A stretch of 34,984 bases of DNA from a virus: the IMG/VR virus record IMGVR_UViG_3300049491_000361, positions 1 to 34,984 of that record. One strand, written 5' to 3'. The translations under genes were made by a program, and so were the position numbers. Under the pieces are notes generated by a model. It was not told the DNA's origin and did not search any database. It saw only the letters and a list, made by a program, of their open reading frames with translations. This document shows positions 1-7,075 of the stretch, piece by piece (the stretch's first letter is position 1; each line of letters begins with the position of its first letter).

Positions 1-127
1 TTTTTTTTCGTGTGCGCGTAGTAATATAGCTTTTTTAAAATCAACGTGAAAAAGAGTCATTATTTCGTCCTAATTCCACGCAACCCTACCATAATCATCT
101 AAGTATTCGTGATCTGTACTCGGATAT
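1..127. repeat. Terminal direct repeat, left copy (circular overlap)
   Basis: These 127 bases are identical to the last 127 bases of the window (34858-34984). An exact overlap of 127 is a common assembly k-mer length. It is expected when a circular or circularly permuted genome is written as a line, and it fits the headful packaging implied by the P22-like terminase and portal. The stretch contains the 3' end of the helicase gene and part of the AT-rich duplicated element. A true packaged terminal repeat is possible but less likely. Confidence 0.9.
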
Positions 128-1818
128 TCATCTTGTGTAATCGGACTCCATGTTGCTTTCTTCCATATATCTCTATATTTCCGACCATCTTTACGTGGGT
201 ATAAATGAGCATCATAGCTAGCTTTTGTCCCTACTATTTTATTTTTCGGAACTATTACCGCATTTTCAACAAACTCAATTGGCAACTTATACCGCTCAAT
301 ATACTTTTTAATCAGTTCAGTTCTCATCTTAGGACCATGTTTTATCCCATCCCCTTTATGAGTATCTGTCAGTATCTTATTCAATAATCCATTAGTAATA
401 AATGTAAATCCAGGGTCGGTCATTAACGCAATTGCAGTTGATAACCAAAACGGCTGTTGTTTTTCAAAAAACTTATCGTATGCACGTGGACGAAATGCTT
501 TCACTTTACTCTTATCTATATCCCTCTTTGACATGTGATTCAACCATCTTCCCACTTCTTCCGGCGAGGACAATATCTCTTCACCTTTAGTTTCTACCCA
601 ATGTCTTGCTTCATCTTCGGTCATATCTATATCTTCTTTCTCTTTCATATACCGCACAACTGTCTTATAAATTGTAGTTTCGGAGCTAAAAACACAGAAT
701 CTTTTGTCTGATTCGGTACCAGATAACCGAACCGGACCATTTATATCATTAGAAAATATTAACAACAAGGCAATATTTTTCACTTGAAATGGAGATTGGT
801 ACTTCTCTTCGACCTTAATATATGGACTACCACAAAATTGTTTTAGTGCTTCGTGGTTTGTTTTTTCTATAGCTGCTTCATTTATACAAATTATTGCTTT
901 ACCCGGCACCAATGAGTTGAACTGGCCAACTAAACTAGCCATGCTTAAATTATCTGCAACATTTCCACTGAATAATACCATGCATACACAACCGGACAAC
1001 AACCCTTTCCCGGTACGTCCTAAGTCGGAACATGCTATATGCGGTATCATAATATTGGATGGTTCGGTGTATTTCCAATAAATTAAGTTTTCTAGTTGCT
1101 CTTTACAGCCCGGATCATTTAACTCTCCCGAAACTGATTCGAATTCCGCATCAAAAAACCAATGATAATCTGAATCAGTTGGGTGCATTTCACAAAATTT
1201 AGTGTGTAAAATGTTCAGTTCCATTGGACCAGGAGGATCATAAGTCATTGTTAACGTATTATACAGCCGCGGAATGTTTTGCATTTTAGTGCGGAACTCT
1301 TCAAACGCACTAAAAATAGTACCGTCCGGAGATCTACACGTAAATCTTAGTTGTGCAAATCGATTCAGCAACGTTTGTTGGTCAAGCGAAGTCCATGGGT
1401 ATCTACCATAGGAGTCTGCTATTACTTCTTGTAACATCCACACTGATTTTCTAGCACCGGATTGCCATATATTCTGCGCCGAAATCAACGTATCGATTCC
1501 GGTTGTGCTATCAATCATTTTTTGTTCTTTAACTTCAATACGTGCTTGTTTCTCTTTCTCTATTTTTTCTTGCTTATCTAGCTGTGCTTGGAGCTTATCT
1601 GCTTTTAACTTAGCTCTAGCTAGTTTTTCTTGCGCTTTCTCATCCGCTTTTCTCTTTCTCTCAGTTAATCTACTGATTTGTCGTTCAAGTTGCTTAAACG
1701 ACGGATCCGAATTTGGATGTTCTAATTGGGTTTTTAGAATTTCTTTCAATGCATTCAAAGTTTCTAGATCTTGTTGTTCCTCGTATGTTAAATCTCCATA
1801 AATTTTAATCTTTGCCAT
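70..1818 (-). CDS. Superfamily 3 (D5/DUF5906-type) replicative helicase
   Basis: The 582-residue protein is a probable replicative DNA helicase. Residues about 10-100 form a highly charged coiled coil. An SF3 ATPase core follows: a Walker A loop GRTGKG near residue 268, a Walker B strand IICINE near 309, and a sensor segment with FSND near 355 followed by DKRF near 371, the usual SF3 pattern. The ATG at 1816-1818 has GGAGG nine bases upstream and overlaps the end of the primase gene by 14 bp, so the two are probably translated together. It is the last gene of the leftward replication operon. Family membership rests on motifs read by eye; the substrate and ring form are inferred from the family. 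Confidence 0.85.
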   Translation of the reverse strand: MAKIKIYGDLTYEEQQDLETLNALKEILKTQLEHPNSDPSFKQLERQISRLTERKRKADEKAQEKLARAKLKADKLQAQLDKQEKIEKEKQARIEVKEQKMIDSTTGIDTLISAQNIWQSGARKSVWMLQEVIADSYGRYPWTSLDQQTLLNRFAQLRFTCRSPDGTIFSAFEEFRTKMQNIPRLYNTLTMTYDPPGPMELNILHTKFCEMHPTDSDYHWFFDAEFESVSGELNDPGCKEQLENLIYWKYTEPSNIMIPHIACSDLGRTGKGLLSGCVCMVLFSGNVADNLSMASLVGQFNSLVPGKAIICINEAAIEKTNHEALKQFCGSPYIKVEEKYQSPFQVKNIALLLIFSNDINGPVRLSGTESDKRFCVFSSETTIYKTVVRYMKEKEDIDMTEDEARHWVETKGEEILSSPEEVGRWLNHMSKRDIDKSKVKAFRPRAYDKFFEKQQPFWLSTAIALMTDPGFTFITNGLLNKILTDTHKGDGIKHGPKMRTELIKKYIERYKLPIEFVENAVIVPKNKIVGTKASYDAHLYPRKDGRKYRDIWKKATWSPITQDEYPSTDHEYLDDYGRVAWN

Positions 1819-2848
1819 TTATTGTTGCCTCCAGTGATTTTACTTCTGCCTTAGCAGCTTCTAATTTCTGCTTAAGGGCTTGCATTTTAGGACTTAAAGT
1901 GGGTATCCCAAACTTACTTGTTCCGTTATGCTGTTTAATAAATTCTTCTCTTGTTTCTTTTTTCGCTTCGTTGCCAGGCCATGTGTCCCACGCACCTGCT
2001 CTGCATTTCGGATCAACAAGCGAACTATTTGGTGCCATTATTTGCTGGCAAATATAATCGTACTCTTGAAAATTCATTTTAGCACTTTTGCAAATTGAAA
2101 CTAATGTTAACACATGATGCTTTGTACCTGTCCCATTATAGTGCAGCCCCGAACATGTAATCAAACTTTCATACATCTTTTTTTTGTACTCTGCCCAATC
2201 GAAATCTGTAGTAAAAGTTGGTGCTCGAACTGGTGCTCGTGGGGGAGGAGGTGGTGCATCCTCGAACATATCTATATCGATAAATTGCCCTTTGTTCCAA
2301 TGCGATCTTGCATGCAATGCATTTGGCGCACTGTGAAAGTAAAATGAGTGCGACATTGTGAAACTTGCATTGTCTACATTAGGGAATGTTTCTTTAATTG
2401 AATCAATTTTTCTTATTACTACATCTTTCGGTGCTGCTTTACTAAACGGAATTACTACTCGAAACTTATGAGTTTCTGGTGTATGGCGAAATGAGGTGTA
2501 GAGAATAAATTCTAACTCTCCCAATTCGGCAATTGCATCCTCAATTGTCTTGTCTCCGTCGTAATCCAAAACTATAGCCCATAAATGTGTTGCATTTTCC
2601 TTACAGCGGCGTATAGTATTCGGAATAAGAACAAACTCGCCCGTTTTTCGACCGTCTTTATATAGATTTCTATGACCTTCCTCTCCATTTCTATCCATAT
2701 CCCAAAAACAGAACAAGGGCATATGTTCTTTATCATCGATAATAGTTAGGTGTAGCAACATAGAAGCTATATTTTCCCAGCTAGTATCTATGATTTGGTC
2801 TTTGGTAGTATATGCACCTTTTGTTTGTACAAATGTTGTTAATATCAT
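1805..2848 (-). CDS. Archaeo-eukaryotic-type primase (PrimPol-like)
   Basis: The 347-residue protein resembles phage primase-polymerases of the AEP superfamily. It has the metal-binding LDYDGD near residue 95, a motif around THKFRVVIPFSK near 127 that matches the usual H-x-x-R-V-x-x-P-L-S segment, and VDNASF...FYFHSAP near 158, the usual third motif. The C-terminal part (TGTKHHVL...WDTW, about 235-295) resembles primase C-terminal domains. A proline run near 200 separates the two. I chose the ATG at 2846-2848 because GAGAGG lies just upstream; a TTG ten codons earlier would overlap the previous gene. The SF3 helicase gene follows directly. No family A or B DNA polymerase gene is present, so this enzyme may do more than prime. 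Confidence 0.82.
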   Translation of the reverse strand: MILTTFVQTKGAYTTKDQIIDTSWENIASMLLHLTIIDDKEHMPLFCFWDMDRNGEEGHRNLYKDGRKTGEFVLIPNTIRRCKENATHLWAIVLDYDGDKTIEDAIAELGELEFILYTSFRHTPETHKFRVVIPFSKAAPKDVVIRKIDSIKETFPNVDNASFTMSHSFYFHSAPNALHARSHWNKGQFIDIDMFEDAPPPPPRAPVRAPTFTTDFDWAEYKKKMYESLITCSGLHYNGTGTKHHVLTLVSICKSAKMNFQEYDYICQQIMAPNSSLVDPKCRAGAWDTWPGNEAKKETREEFIKQHNGTSKFGIPTLSPKMQALKQKLEAAKAEVKSLEATINGKD

Positions 2849-2865
2849 ATTCCTCTCTTGTATAT

Positions 2866-3255
2866 TTACGGTATCCAATATATAGTAGCTGGGTTAGCTG
2901 ACAAAGTGGTCCTTTGTTTCTTAGTAGATGATAAAGCACCTAAACTTACTAAGTAATTTAAGAATAGCCATTGTTCTGTTGCGGCCCACTTTTTATAGAA
3001 AGATGGTCCTCTAAGATTTAAGTCAGATTTCGATAATTCCAGATCGGGAGTAAATCGGCCTAACATTAATTTTATATCTGTCGAACTATAGTTATGGGTG
3101 ATGCTAGTATTTGTGGTAACGCTAATACCATTTATACTAGCAGTAACCTGCGTTTGAGTTACTACTTGCGCCATAACCGGAATACTTACCGTGCCGCCAA
3201 ATGTTAAATCGAATAAATCTGCCATTGTTGGGTGTATAGGTTTTGCTTTGCTCAT
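2866..3255 (-). CDS. Hypothetical protein, 129 aa
   Basis: I do not recognise this protein. The first half is rich in Thr, Val and Ser (VTQTQVTASINGISVTTNTS) and looks like beta strands. The second half carries charged and aromatic residues (GPSFYKKWAATEQWLFLNYL). No signal peptide or membrane segment is evident. No good ribosome site precedes the ATG. Its first bases overlap the stop of a 45-codon frame (ATGA), so translation is probably coupled. It lies directly upstream of the primase gene in the replication operon. Confidence 0.7.
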   Translation of the reverse strand: MSKAKPIHPTMADLFDLTFGGTVSIPVMAQVVTQTQVTASINGISVTTNTSITHNYSSTDIKLMLGRFTPDLELSKSDLNLRGPSFYKKWAATEQWLFLNYLVSLGALSSTKKQRTTLSANPATIYWIP

Positions 3256-3389
3256 GATTGTACCGTTTTAGTTTTGACCCTAACTAGTGCCAACGTAGTA
3301 TAAGGTGAAATTGTTAGTGTTGCGCCATTTTTAGTGGCCCATTTTAGATCATACTTCTTCTGTAAAGCTTTTTTTGTGGTATTCTTCAT
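3252..3389 (-). CDS. Small overlapping gene, 45 aa
   Basis: A short frame starts with ATG at 3387-3389, inside the 3' end of the upstream gene, and ends with TGA at 3252-3254, which shares bases with the next ATG (ATGA). The product is basic (MKNTTKKALQKKYDLKWATK...), with a beta-like middle (GATLTISPYTTLALVRV). GGAG lies only two to three bases before the start, so initiation may be weak or coupled. Apart from this frame, 3256-3348 would be empty in an otherwise tightly packed operon. The function is unknown. Confidence 0.5.
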   Translation of the reverse strand: MKNTTKKALQKKYDLKWATKNGATLTISPYTTLALVRVKTKTVQS

Positions 3390-4026
3390 ATCTCCATCCG
3401 TATTGTCCAAGTAAAAATTGTGCTGCTTTTAATTTAAGGGTTTCTATTTGCTGGTGCGGTAAAAATAACTCAGTATGAAAATACTCAGATAGTTTTTCGA
3501 TAATAAATTTCTGAACATACATAAGTTCAATGGTAATTTTATTCCGTAATTGCTCGTCTTGTTTTAGGGCGCGCATTATCATATCGTCTTTGTCATCCGG
3601 ATATTCATACCAGTTGTCGGGAAGCCCGTGCAGTCTAGTGGGTTGTGTAAACTTCCATTTAACTTGTTTAAAAATATCACTTACTGCTGATTTGTGAAAC
3701 TGATCTACTGTCCACCCCCACGAATCAAGAACATCGTCATAATGCGGATAAAGTAATGATTTTAGACTTATGCTTGGATACGGGCGGAAGACCGAGTACA
3801 GTGGAGATATTATTTTTTTCTGAAACCCGCGATCAACACTACAAATTGATCGTAATATATCCATATCAGGGGTTATAGATCGATGATAGGATAGTGCTGG
3901 GTGGTTCGAACTACAAAGCAACGGACGTTCCCCGCGTGTTTTTTTTTCGTTTATCCATTGATTTAACAAAACCAGAAATTCGGGAAGTTGTTGGTTCGCT
4001 AACTCTTTCAGTGTTTTTACATTCAT
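3349..4026 (-). CDS. Hypothetical protein, 225 aa
   Basis: I do not recognise this protein. It appears mainly alpha-helical, with many aromatic residues (SWGWTVDQFH near 125, LGQYGWRYEEYHKK near the C-terminus) and no clear nucleotide-binding or catalytic motif. No signal peptide or membrane segment is visible. The ATG has a good AAAGGAG site upstream. It lies between two other unknown genes in the replication operon, so a DNA-replication or host-takeover role is possible but not shown. Confidence 0.75.
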   Translation of the reverse strand: MNVKTLKELANQQLPEFLVLLNQWINEKKTRGERPLLCSSNHPALSYHRSITPDMDILRSICSVDRGFQKKIISPLYSVFRPYPSISLKSLLYPHYDDVLDSWGWTVDQFHKSAVSDIFKQVKWKFTQPTRLHGLPDNWYEYPDDKDDMIMRALKQDEQLRNKITIELMYVQKFIIEKLSEYFHTELFLPHQQIETLKLKAAQFLLGQYGWRYEEYHKKSFTEEV

Positions 4027-4082
4027 AGGTTCTCCTTTAGTTGATAGTTTGTTCAGAACTAGGGCGTGTTAGGTAAAAAGTG

Positions 4083-4433
4083 TTAGATCACTGAGTATGG
4101 TAAGATGGTTCGGTCTTTTTCAACTGGTTGTACATCCAATACTGCATCAAAGCGGGCATTTTCTTGTCCGCGAACAAATGCATGATCGAATGCATTAGCA
4201 TATCCAGCTAGTTCGGAATTAATAAGTACAAGATTTCGTGCTAATTGGTAGGCATCTTCGAAGATTTCTTCTATGTCTATTTCAAATTCTGCATAATTGG
4301 GATATATTTCTATATATTCGGCCATATACCCGGTTGCAAACTTAGCTGTGTAAATATCGATTTGGTCTTCGGTTAACGGAACGGATTTTGGTTTTGCTGT
4401 GGATTTAGAGTGGGAATTAGATAGGGATTTCAT
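4083..4433 (-). CDS. Hypothetical acidic protein, 116 aa
   Basis: Unrecognised. After a Ser/Lys-rich N-terminus of about 18 residues, the protein is acidic and probably helical (TEDQIDIYTAKFATGYMAEY, DIEEIFEDAYQLARNL). AAGGA precedes the ATG by about six bases. It is the first gene after the 260-bp non-coding gap that holds one copy of the duplicated AT-rich element, so a promoter in that element would read it first. Confidence 0.72.
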   Translation of the reverse strand: MKSLSNSHSKSTAKPKSVPLTEDQIDIYTAKFATGYMAEYIEIYPNYAEFEIDIEEIFEDAYQLARNLVLINSELAGYANAFDHAFVRGQENARFDAVLDVQPVEKDRTILPYSVI

Positions 4434-4552
4434 TGATTGTCCTTAATTAAGTGGAGTACTTCTTCCTGAAATACAAGTAGTGCGGTGTTGTTTTAAGCAA
4501 GTATACAGCGAAAATCTGCAGGTTCACAAGTCGGCTGTCTTGCTAAGACGTA

Positions 4553-4675
4553 GTATTTTCACGTTCTGCAAACAAGTTATAAAAGTTCATTGACCACTTT
4601 TTTATTTTTGAAATAGTGATCAATGAAAAGATTATTTTTTTCTTCACGTGCGTAGTAATATAAAGTCTTTTAAAA
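4553..4675. repeat. AT-rich duplicated intergenic element, copy A
   Basis: This stretch is strongly similar to 34774-34897 (circular 34774-34857 plus 1-40). Shared blocks in the same order include TTTTCACGTTCT, TTATAAAA, TTGACCACTTTTTT, TTTGAAATAGTGA, GATTATTTTTTT and GCGTAGTAATATA. Copy A holds an inverted repeat, TTCATTGACCACT (4586-4598) against AGTGATCAATGAA (4615-4627), with 12 of 13 positions paired. It fills most of the gap 4434-4693, where I see no convincing gene. It could be a regulatory region or a replication origin; direction and role are not settled. Confidence 0.75.
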
Positions 4676-4693
4676 ATATATTTCCGAAACATT

Positions 4694-4891
4694 TTAACTT
4701 GGAGGATATTTTTCAAATTGCGAGATTTTAATCTCAATAAAAGTCGTTCTTGGATCTAACCCTTTTCTCTGAACTTGTTTTTGGTATACAATTAGTTCAT
4801 CACCAATATACCCGAACTCGTTATTGTTTAGTGCCGCTACAAGTTCATCTAATCTATCTAGTGCATCTGCTTCTGAATTATAATGTGTCAT
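4694..4891 (-). CDS. Hypothetical protein, 65 aa
   Basis: A small acidic protein of unknown function, probably helical at the start (SEADALDRLDELVAALNNNE) with a strand-like middle. AAGGT lies upstream of the ATG. It ends the run of small early genes just before the gap that holds AT-rich element copy A. No family was recognised. Confidence 0.65.
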   Translation of the reverse strand: MTHYNSEADALDRLDELVAALNNNEFGYIGDELIVYQKQVQRKGLDPRTTFIEIKISQFEKYPPS

Positions 4892-4902
4892 CTCGGTTAC
4901 CT

Positions 4903-5199
4903 TTAGTGGTTAATGGCTTCGTTTGGTAAATCTTTGTCTATTTCTAATAATGTTTCTAGTGTTCGGACTTGATCGTTTTCCTTGAACTTTATAATTGCTT
5001 CACTAACAGCTTCTTCGATGTGTTGTAAATTATCTTTTCTGTGTTTTGTCGATAAGAAGCCCTCCTCTTCCGCTTTTATAACTATTTCTCTTATACATTT
5101 CTTATATTTGGCTCTTGAAACTTCCATATCCGATAATTCGAACTGAAGTATTTGTGTTTGATCCTTACTGTAAATGCTAAATGTCATCTTCCTAGGCAT
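4903..5199 (-). CDS. Hypothetical protein, 98 aa
   Basis: Unrecognised charged, probably helical protein (KYKKCIREIVIKAEEEGFLS; QHIEEAVSEAIIKFKEND). I chose the ATG at 5197-5199 because AAAAAGGAGATTAAA stands directly before it. A start seven codons earlier would place the ribosome site inside the coding region. The same initiation cassette precedes the next upstream small gene, which suggests a duplicated or exchanged leader. Confidence 0.7.
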   Translation of the reverse strand: MPRKMTFSIYSKDQTQILQFELSDMEVSRAKYKKCIREIVIKAEEEGFLSTKHRKDNLQHIEEAVSEAIIKFKENDQVRTLETLLEIDKDLPNEAINH

Positions 5200-5212
5200 T
5201 TTAATCTCCTTT

Positions 5213-5305
5213 TTAAACACGCTCTAATAGCTTGATTTTATGCTGTGATTCAATTAATTTTTCCATCATTTTAACTAAGTGATCCTTAATTTCCTTATCT
5301 TTCAT
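5213..5305 (-). CDS. Very small protein, 30 aa
   Basis: A 30-codon gene (MKDKEIKDHLVKMMEKLIES...) with an excellent AAAGGAGATTAAA leader before its ATG. That leader is almost identical to the one before the next gene. The product is a single amphipathic, lysine- and glutamate-rich helix. Its TAA stop lies 13 bases before the next ATG. Function unknown; the strong ribosome site is the main support. Confidence 0.6.
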   Translation of the reverse strand: MKDKEIKDHLVKMMEKLIESQHKIKLLERV

Positions 5306-5316
5306 TTTAATCTCCT

Positions 5317-5495
5317 TTAGTAGCCAGAACTATCGTAGCGGTCATTGTCGTACTCTCGTTCCATGTAGTCTTCCTTGTGCAGTTCGTGGTATTCGATTTC
5401 ATCAATTTCTGGTTTAATATACTCAACCAACTTATCCGCTTTTTGTTTAGTTCCTTCTGTTGTTTTTCAAGTGAATCCTTCCTTGTTTTACTCAT
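5317..5495 (-). CDS. Small acidic protein read through a -1 shift (or frameshifted gene)
   Basis: Translation starts at ATG 5493-5495 (ATGA overlap with the upstream gene) as MSKTRKDSLEKQQKELNK. In the same frame the remainder is untypical Thr/Ser-rich sequence ending at 5307. In the -1 frame, from the C-AAA-AAG site near 5436-5442, the sequence reads KADKLVEYIKPEIDEIEYHE and ends in ...DRYDSSGY with TAA at 5317-5319, just before the ribosome site of the next gene. The second reading looks far more like a protein. Either a programmed -1 shift or the loss of one A in a five-A run would explain it. Function unknown. Confidence 0.45.
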
Positions 5496-5863
5496 AGTAG
5501 TTTTCTCTCTTCCTCTTCTTTTAGTTTTGTAAGTTCGGATTCTAATTTTTTATATTCATCGCGTAAATGTATTGCGTAATCGGTTGATATTTCTATCATT
5601 TGTAGTCTGCCCCTACAATTCGCAGTCAATCTATCGTGTTCGGGTACATCTTCAAATATTCTAGTAAGTAATTTCTCCCTTTCTTTATCGTGCGGTTCGT
5701 ATAATTTTAGTAGTTCGAGCCTGCTTCGATTTATTTCAACGAGCCTACATAGTTTTTCGGCATCTTCTCCTCCTAACTCGACAAATTTATTAAAGTTGTT
5801 TTTAGCAGTTCTTATTTCGGCTCGTAATTCCTCTAACTCCCTAACTATTTCTTCTTTGGTCAT
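5492..5863 (-). CDS. Coiled-coil hypothetical protein, 123 aa
   Basis: The protein is dominated by heptad-like charged helices at both ends (EEIVRELEELRAEIRTAKNN; EYKKLESELTKLKEEEERK). It has two cysteines near the middle and no recognised domain. The ATG has AAAAGGAA upstream and follows the GIY-YIG gene stop by two bases. Its stop overlaps the next start as ATGA. Possibly a partner or scaffold protein in the early operon; the function is not known. Confidence 0.7.
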   Translation of the reverse strand: MTKEEIVRELEELRAEIRTAKNNFNKFVELGGEDAEKLCRLVEINRSRLELLKLYEPHDKEREKLLTRIFEDVPEHDRLTANCRGRLQMIEISTDYAIHLRDEYKKLESELTKLKEEEERKLL

Positions 5864-5865
5864 TA

Positions 5866-6399
5866 CTATTTCCTTTTAATATTGAGTCTATCCATTATTG
5901 CTTGTAATGCGGGCGATATTGTTTTTAAGTTAAGATCATCTATAAACACAGCGGGCTCCGTATTATGCGGCTTTTTGATCTTACTATTCAAGATTTCCGC
6001 TTTCTTTCTTGCTTTTTCTTCCTTAATAATTCGTTCTCTTTCAGACAAGAACTCTTTTGCACTTGTAAAGCGCATTTCTTTTCCTTTCATGTACAACATT
6101 GCATCTCGTTCCGCTTGTTGTTTAGCGGAACCGGCCATCATGTTCTGTAATTCTACGCCGTTTATAATAAAATTATAGATCCAAAACTGCTCATAGTTCT
6201 TAGTATCTGGACCTACTTCCTCTAATAAGACCATTTCCCATGGCTTACCATTTAAATTGCGTATGTATTGATACTTGGCCTCTGTTCCGGTTTTACTTGC
6301 ATACTGGTGTTCTTTTAAGCGGCGAGCCATATTAGAGGTACGACCAACATAAAATGGTTGACGGCCCGGTTCAGAGAGATAATAGATGTAATCAACCAT
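5866..6399 (-). CDS. GIY-YIG nuclease-domain protein
   Basis: The 177-residue protein begins with a GIY-YIG fold: YIYYL (residues 4-8) stands for GIY, and FYVGRT (16-21) for YIG and its conserved Arg. R27 and H31 follow, and E70 in NYEQFWI is the likely metal-binding glutamate. The C-terminal half is charged and helical (RERIIKEEKARKKAEI) and has no second domain I recognise. The ATG at 6397-6399 was chosen because AAGGAGATTACA precedes it. Such proteins in phages are free-standing endonucleases or DNA-processing enzymes. Its place in the early operon could suit host DNA breakdown, repair or homing, but no intron is evident nearby. Confidence 0.8.
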   Translation of the reverse strand: MVDYIYYLSEPGRQPFYVGRTSNMARRLKEHQYASKTGTEAKYQYIRNLNGKPWEMVLLEEVGPDTKNYEQFWIYNFIINGVELQNMMAGSAKQQAERDAMLYMKGKEMRFTSAKEFLSERERIIKEEKARKKAEILNSKIKKPHNTEPAVFIDDLNLKTISPALQAIMDRLNIKRK

Positions 6400-6655
6400 T
6401 GTAATCTCCTTGTTTTCCGTATAACAGTGAGTGAATTTCGATATCGAATTCCGATAACCACCACCCATTTTCAATTATAAATGTTGGATCAATAAACATA
6501 TAATCCATAGCGGGAGGTAAGTTTGCAGTTTGTAATGCAAACCATCTCTTCTCAAATGCTAATTGGTTTCTTGCTTTTTGTAGTAGTTCGAGGGCGCTGG
6601 GGCGCTTTAGTTTGCGAAACAGTTGATCTTCGGCTGTCTCTTCTCCGAATGCCAT
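6392..6655 (-). CDS. Hypothetical protein, 87 aa; first gene of the early operon
   Basis: Unrecognised. The N-terminus is charged and helical (ETAEDQLFRKLKRPSALELL); the C-terminus is rich in aromatic residues (PTFIIENGWWLSEFDIEIHS). I chose the ATG at 6653-6655, with AAAAGGAG eight bases upstream, over an ATG thirteen codons earlier. Its end overlaps the GIY-YIG start by eight bases. As the first gene after the terminator at 6783-6807, it needs a promoter within 6656-6782, but I could not identify a clear one there. Confidence 0.68.
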   Translation of the reverse strand: MAFGEETAEDQLFRKLKRPSALELLQKARNQLAFEKRWFALQTANLPPAMDYMFIDPTFIIENGWWLSEFDIEIHSLLYGKQGDYNG

Positions 6656-6782
6656 ACAATTAACTCCTTTTAATTTATGTAGCAATAATAGCACGGCGCG
6701 AACTGGTACGCAAAGGAACTAGATGTGAAATTATTGTTTAGTATTTACAATAAATTGCTCAAAAACCGCTTGTAATGGCCGC

Positions 6783-6807
6783 AAAAAAGCCCGCTTTGTG
6801 GGCGGGC
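6783..6807 (-). terminator. Rho-independent terminator (minus strand)
   Basis: GCCCGC (6789-6794) pairs with GCGGGC (6802-6807) around a seven-base loop. On the minus strand the stem is followed at once by six U (AAAAAA at 6783-6788 on the plus strand). It would stop leftward transcripts arriving from the right before they enter the early operon. Confidence 0.8.
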
Positions 6808-6869
6808 CAAATGGAAACGATAAATTTCAGGAGACTTTCAATTAAAGATAAAACATTCAACTAATTGGT

Positions 6870-6947
6870 GCAACAAGACAACTCAACTTGGCTGAGTAAG
6901 ATAAATTAGGAGTATATATGACTGGTTGAGTCAAATTGTCTAGTTGC
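6870..6947. other. Long imperfect inverted repeat in a 460-bp non-coding stretch
   Basis: GCAACAAGACAACTCAAC (6870-6887) pairs with the region GTTGAGTCAAATTGTCTAGTTGC (6925-6947, given with its spacer). The stems are 5, 5 and 7 bp, with one mismatch and a five-base bulge, around a loop of about 37 bases. It lies between the minus-strand terminator at 6783-6807 and the shared motif at 7038-7075. The whole interval 6656-7116 has no convincing gene. A structured small RNA or a protein-binding region are both possible. Confidence 0.45.
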
Positions 6948-7037
6948 AATATTATTTAGCATTTAGAAAAATATTATTTGGCTTTGCTCGTTACACTTTG
7001 TCTCGCCTAACAGCGGCCACTTTTCCGTCTTACAGCA

Positions 7038-7075
7038 TTAAAATTTCGCTTAATTTGGTGCAAATAAATACCTAT
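7038..7075. promoter_or_regulatory. Shared intergenic motif, copy 1
   Basis: TTAAAATTTCGCTTAATTT (7038-7056) is identical to 33550-33568. In both places AATACCTAT follows at nearly the same distance (7067-7075 here). On the minus strand the two copies lie upstream of the early and virion operons respectively. Here a plus-strand gene also starts just to the right. It is probably a promoter or operator; strand and binding partner are unknown. Confidence 0.55.

Noticed and set aside
1-127. Genuine packaged direct terminal repeat
   Set aside because: The length equals a common assembly k-mer, the repeat is exact, and the packaging genes are of the P22 headful type. A circular overlap explains it more simply, though raw reads would be needed to decide.
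4543-4737. A 64-codon minus-strand frame across AT-rich element copy A
   Set aside because: It overlaps the end of the 65-aa gene, needs a TTG start without a ribosome site, and lies in DNA whose duplicate copy (34774-34897) is non-coding. The composition looks like translated AT-rich sequence.
5866-6399. GIY-YIG gene as an intron-encoded homing endonuclease
   Set aside because: It is a normal member of a gene string with its own ribosome site and tight spacing. No split gene or intron-like structure surrounds it.
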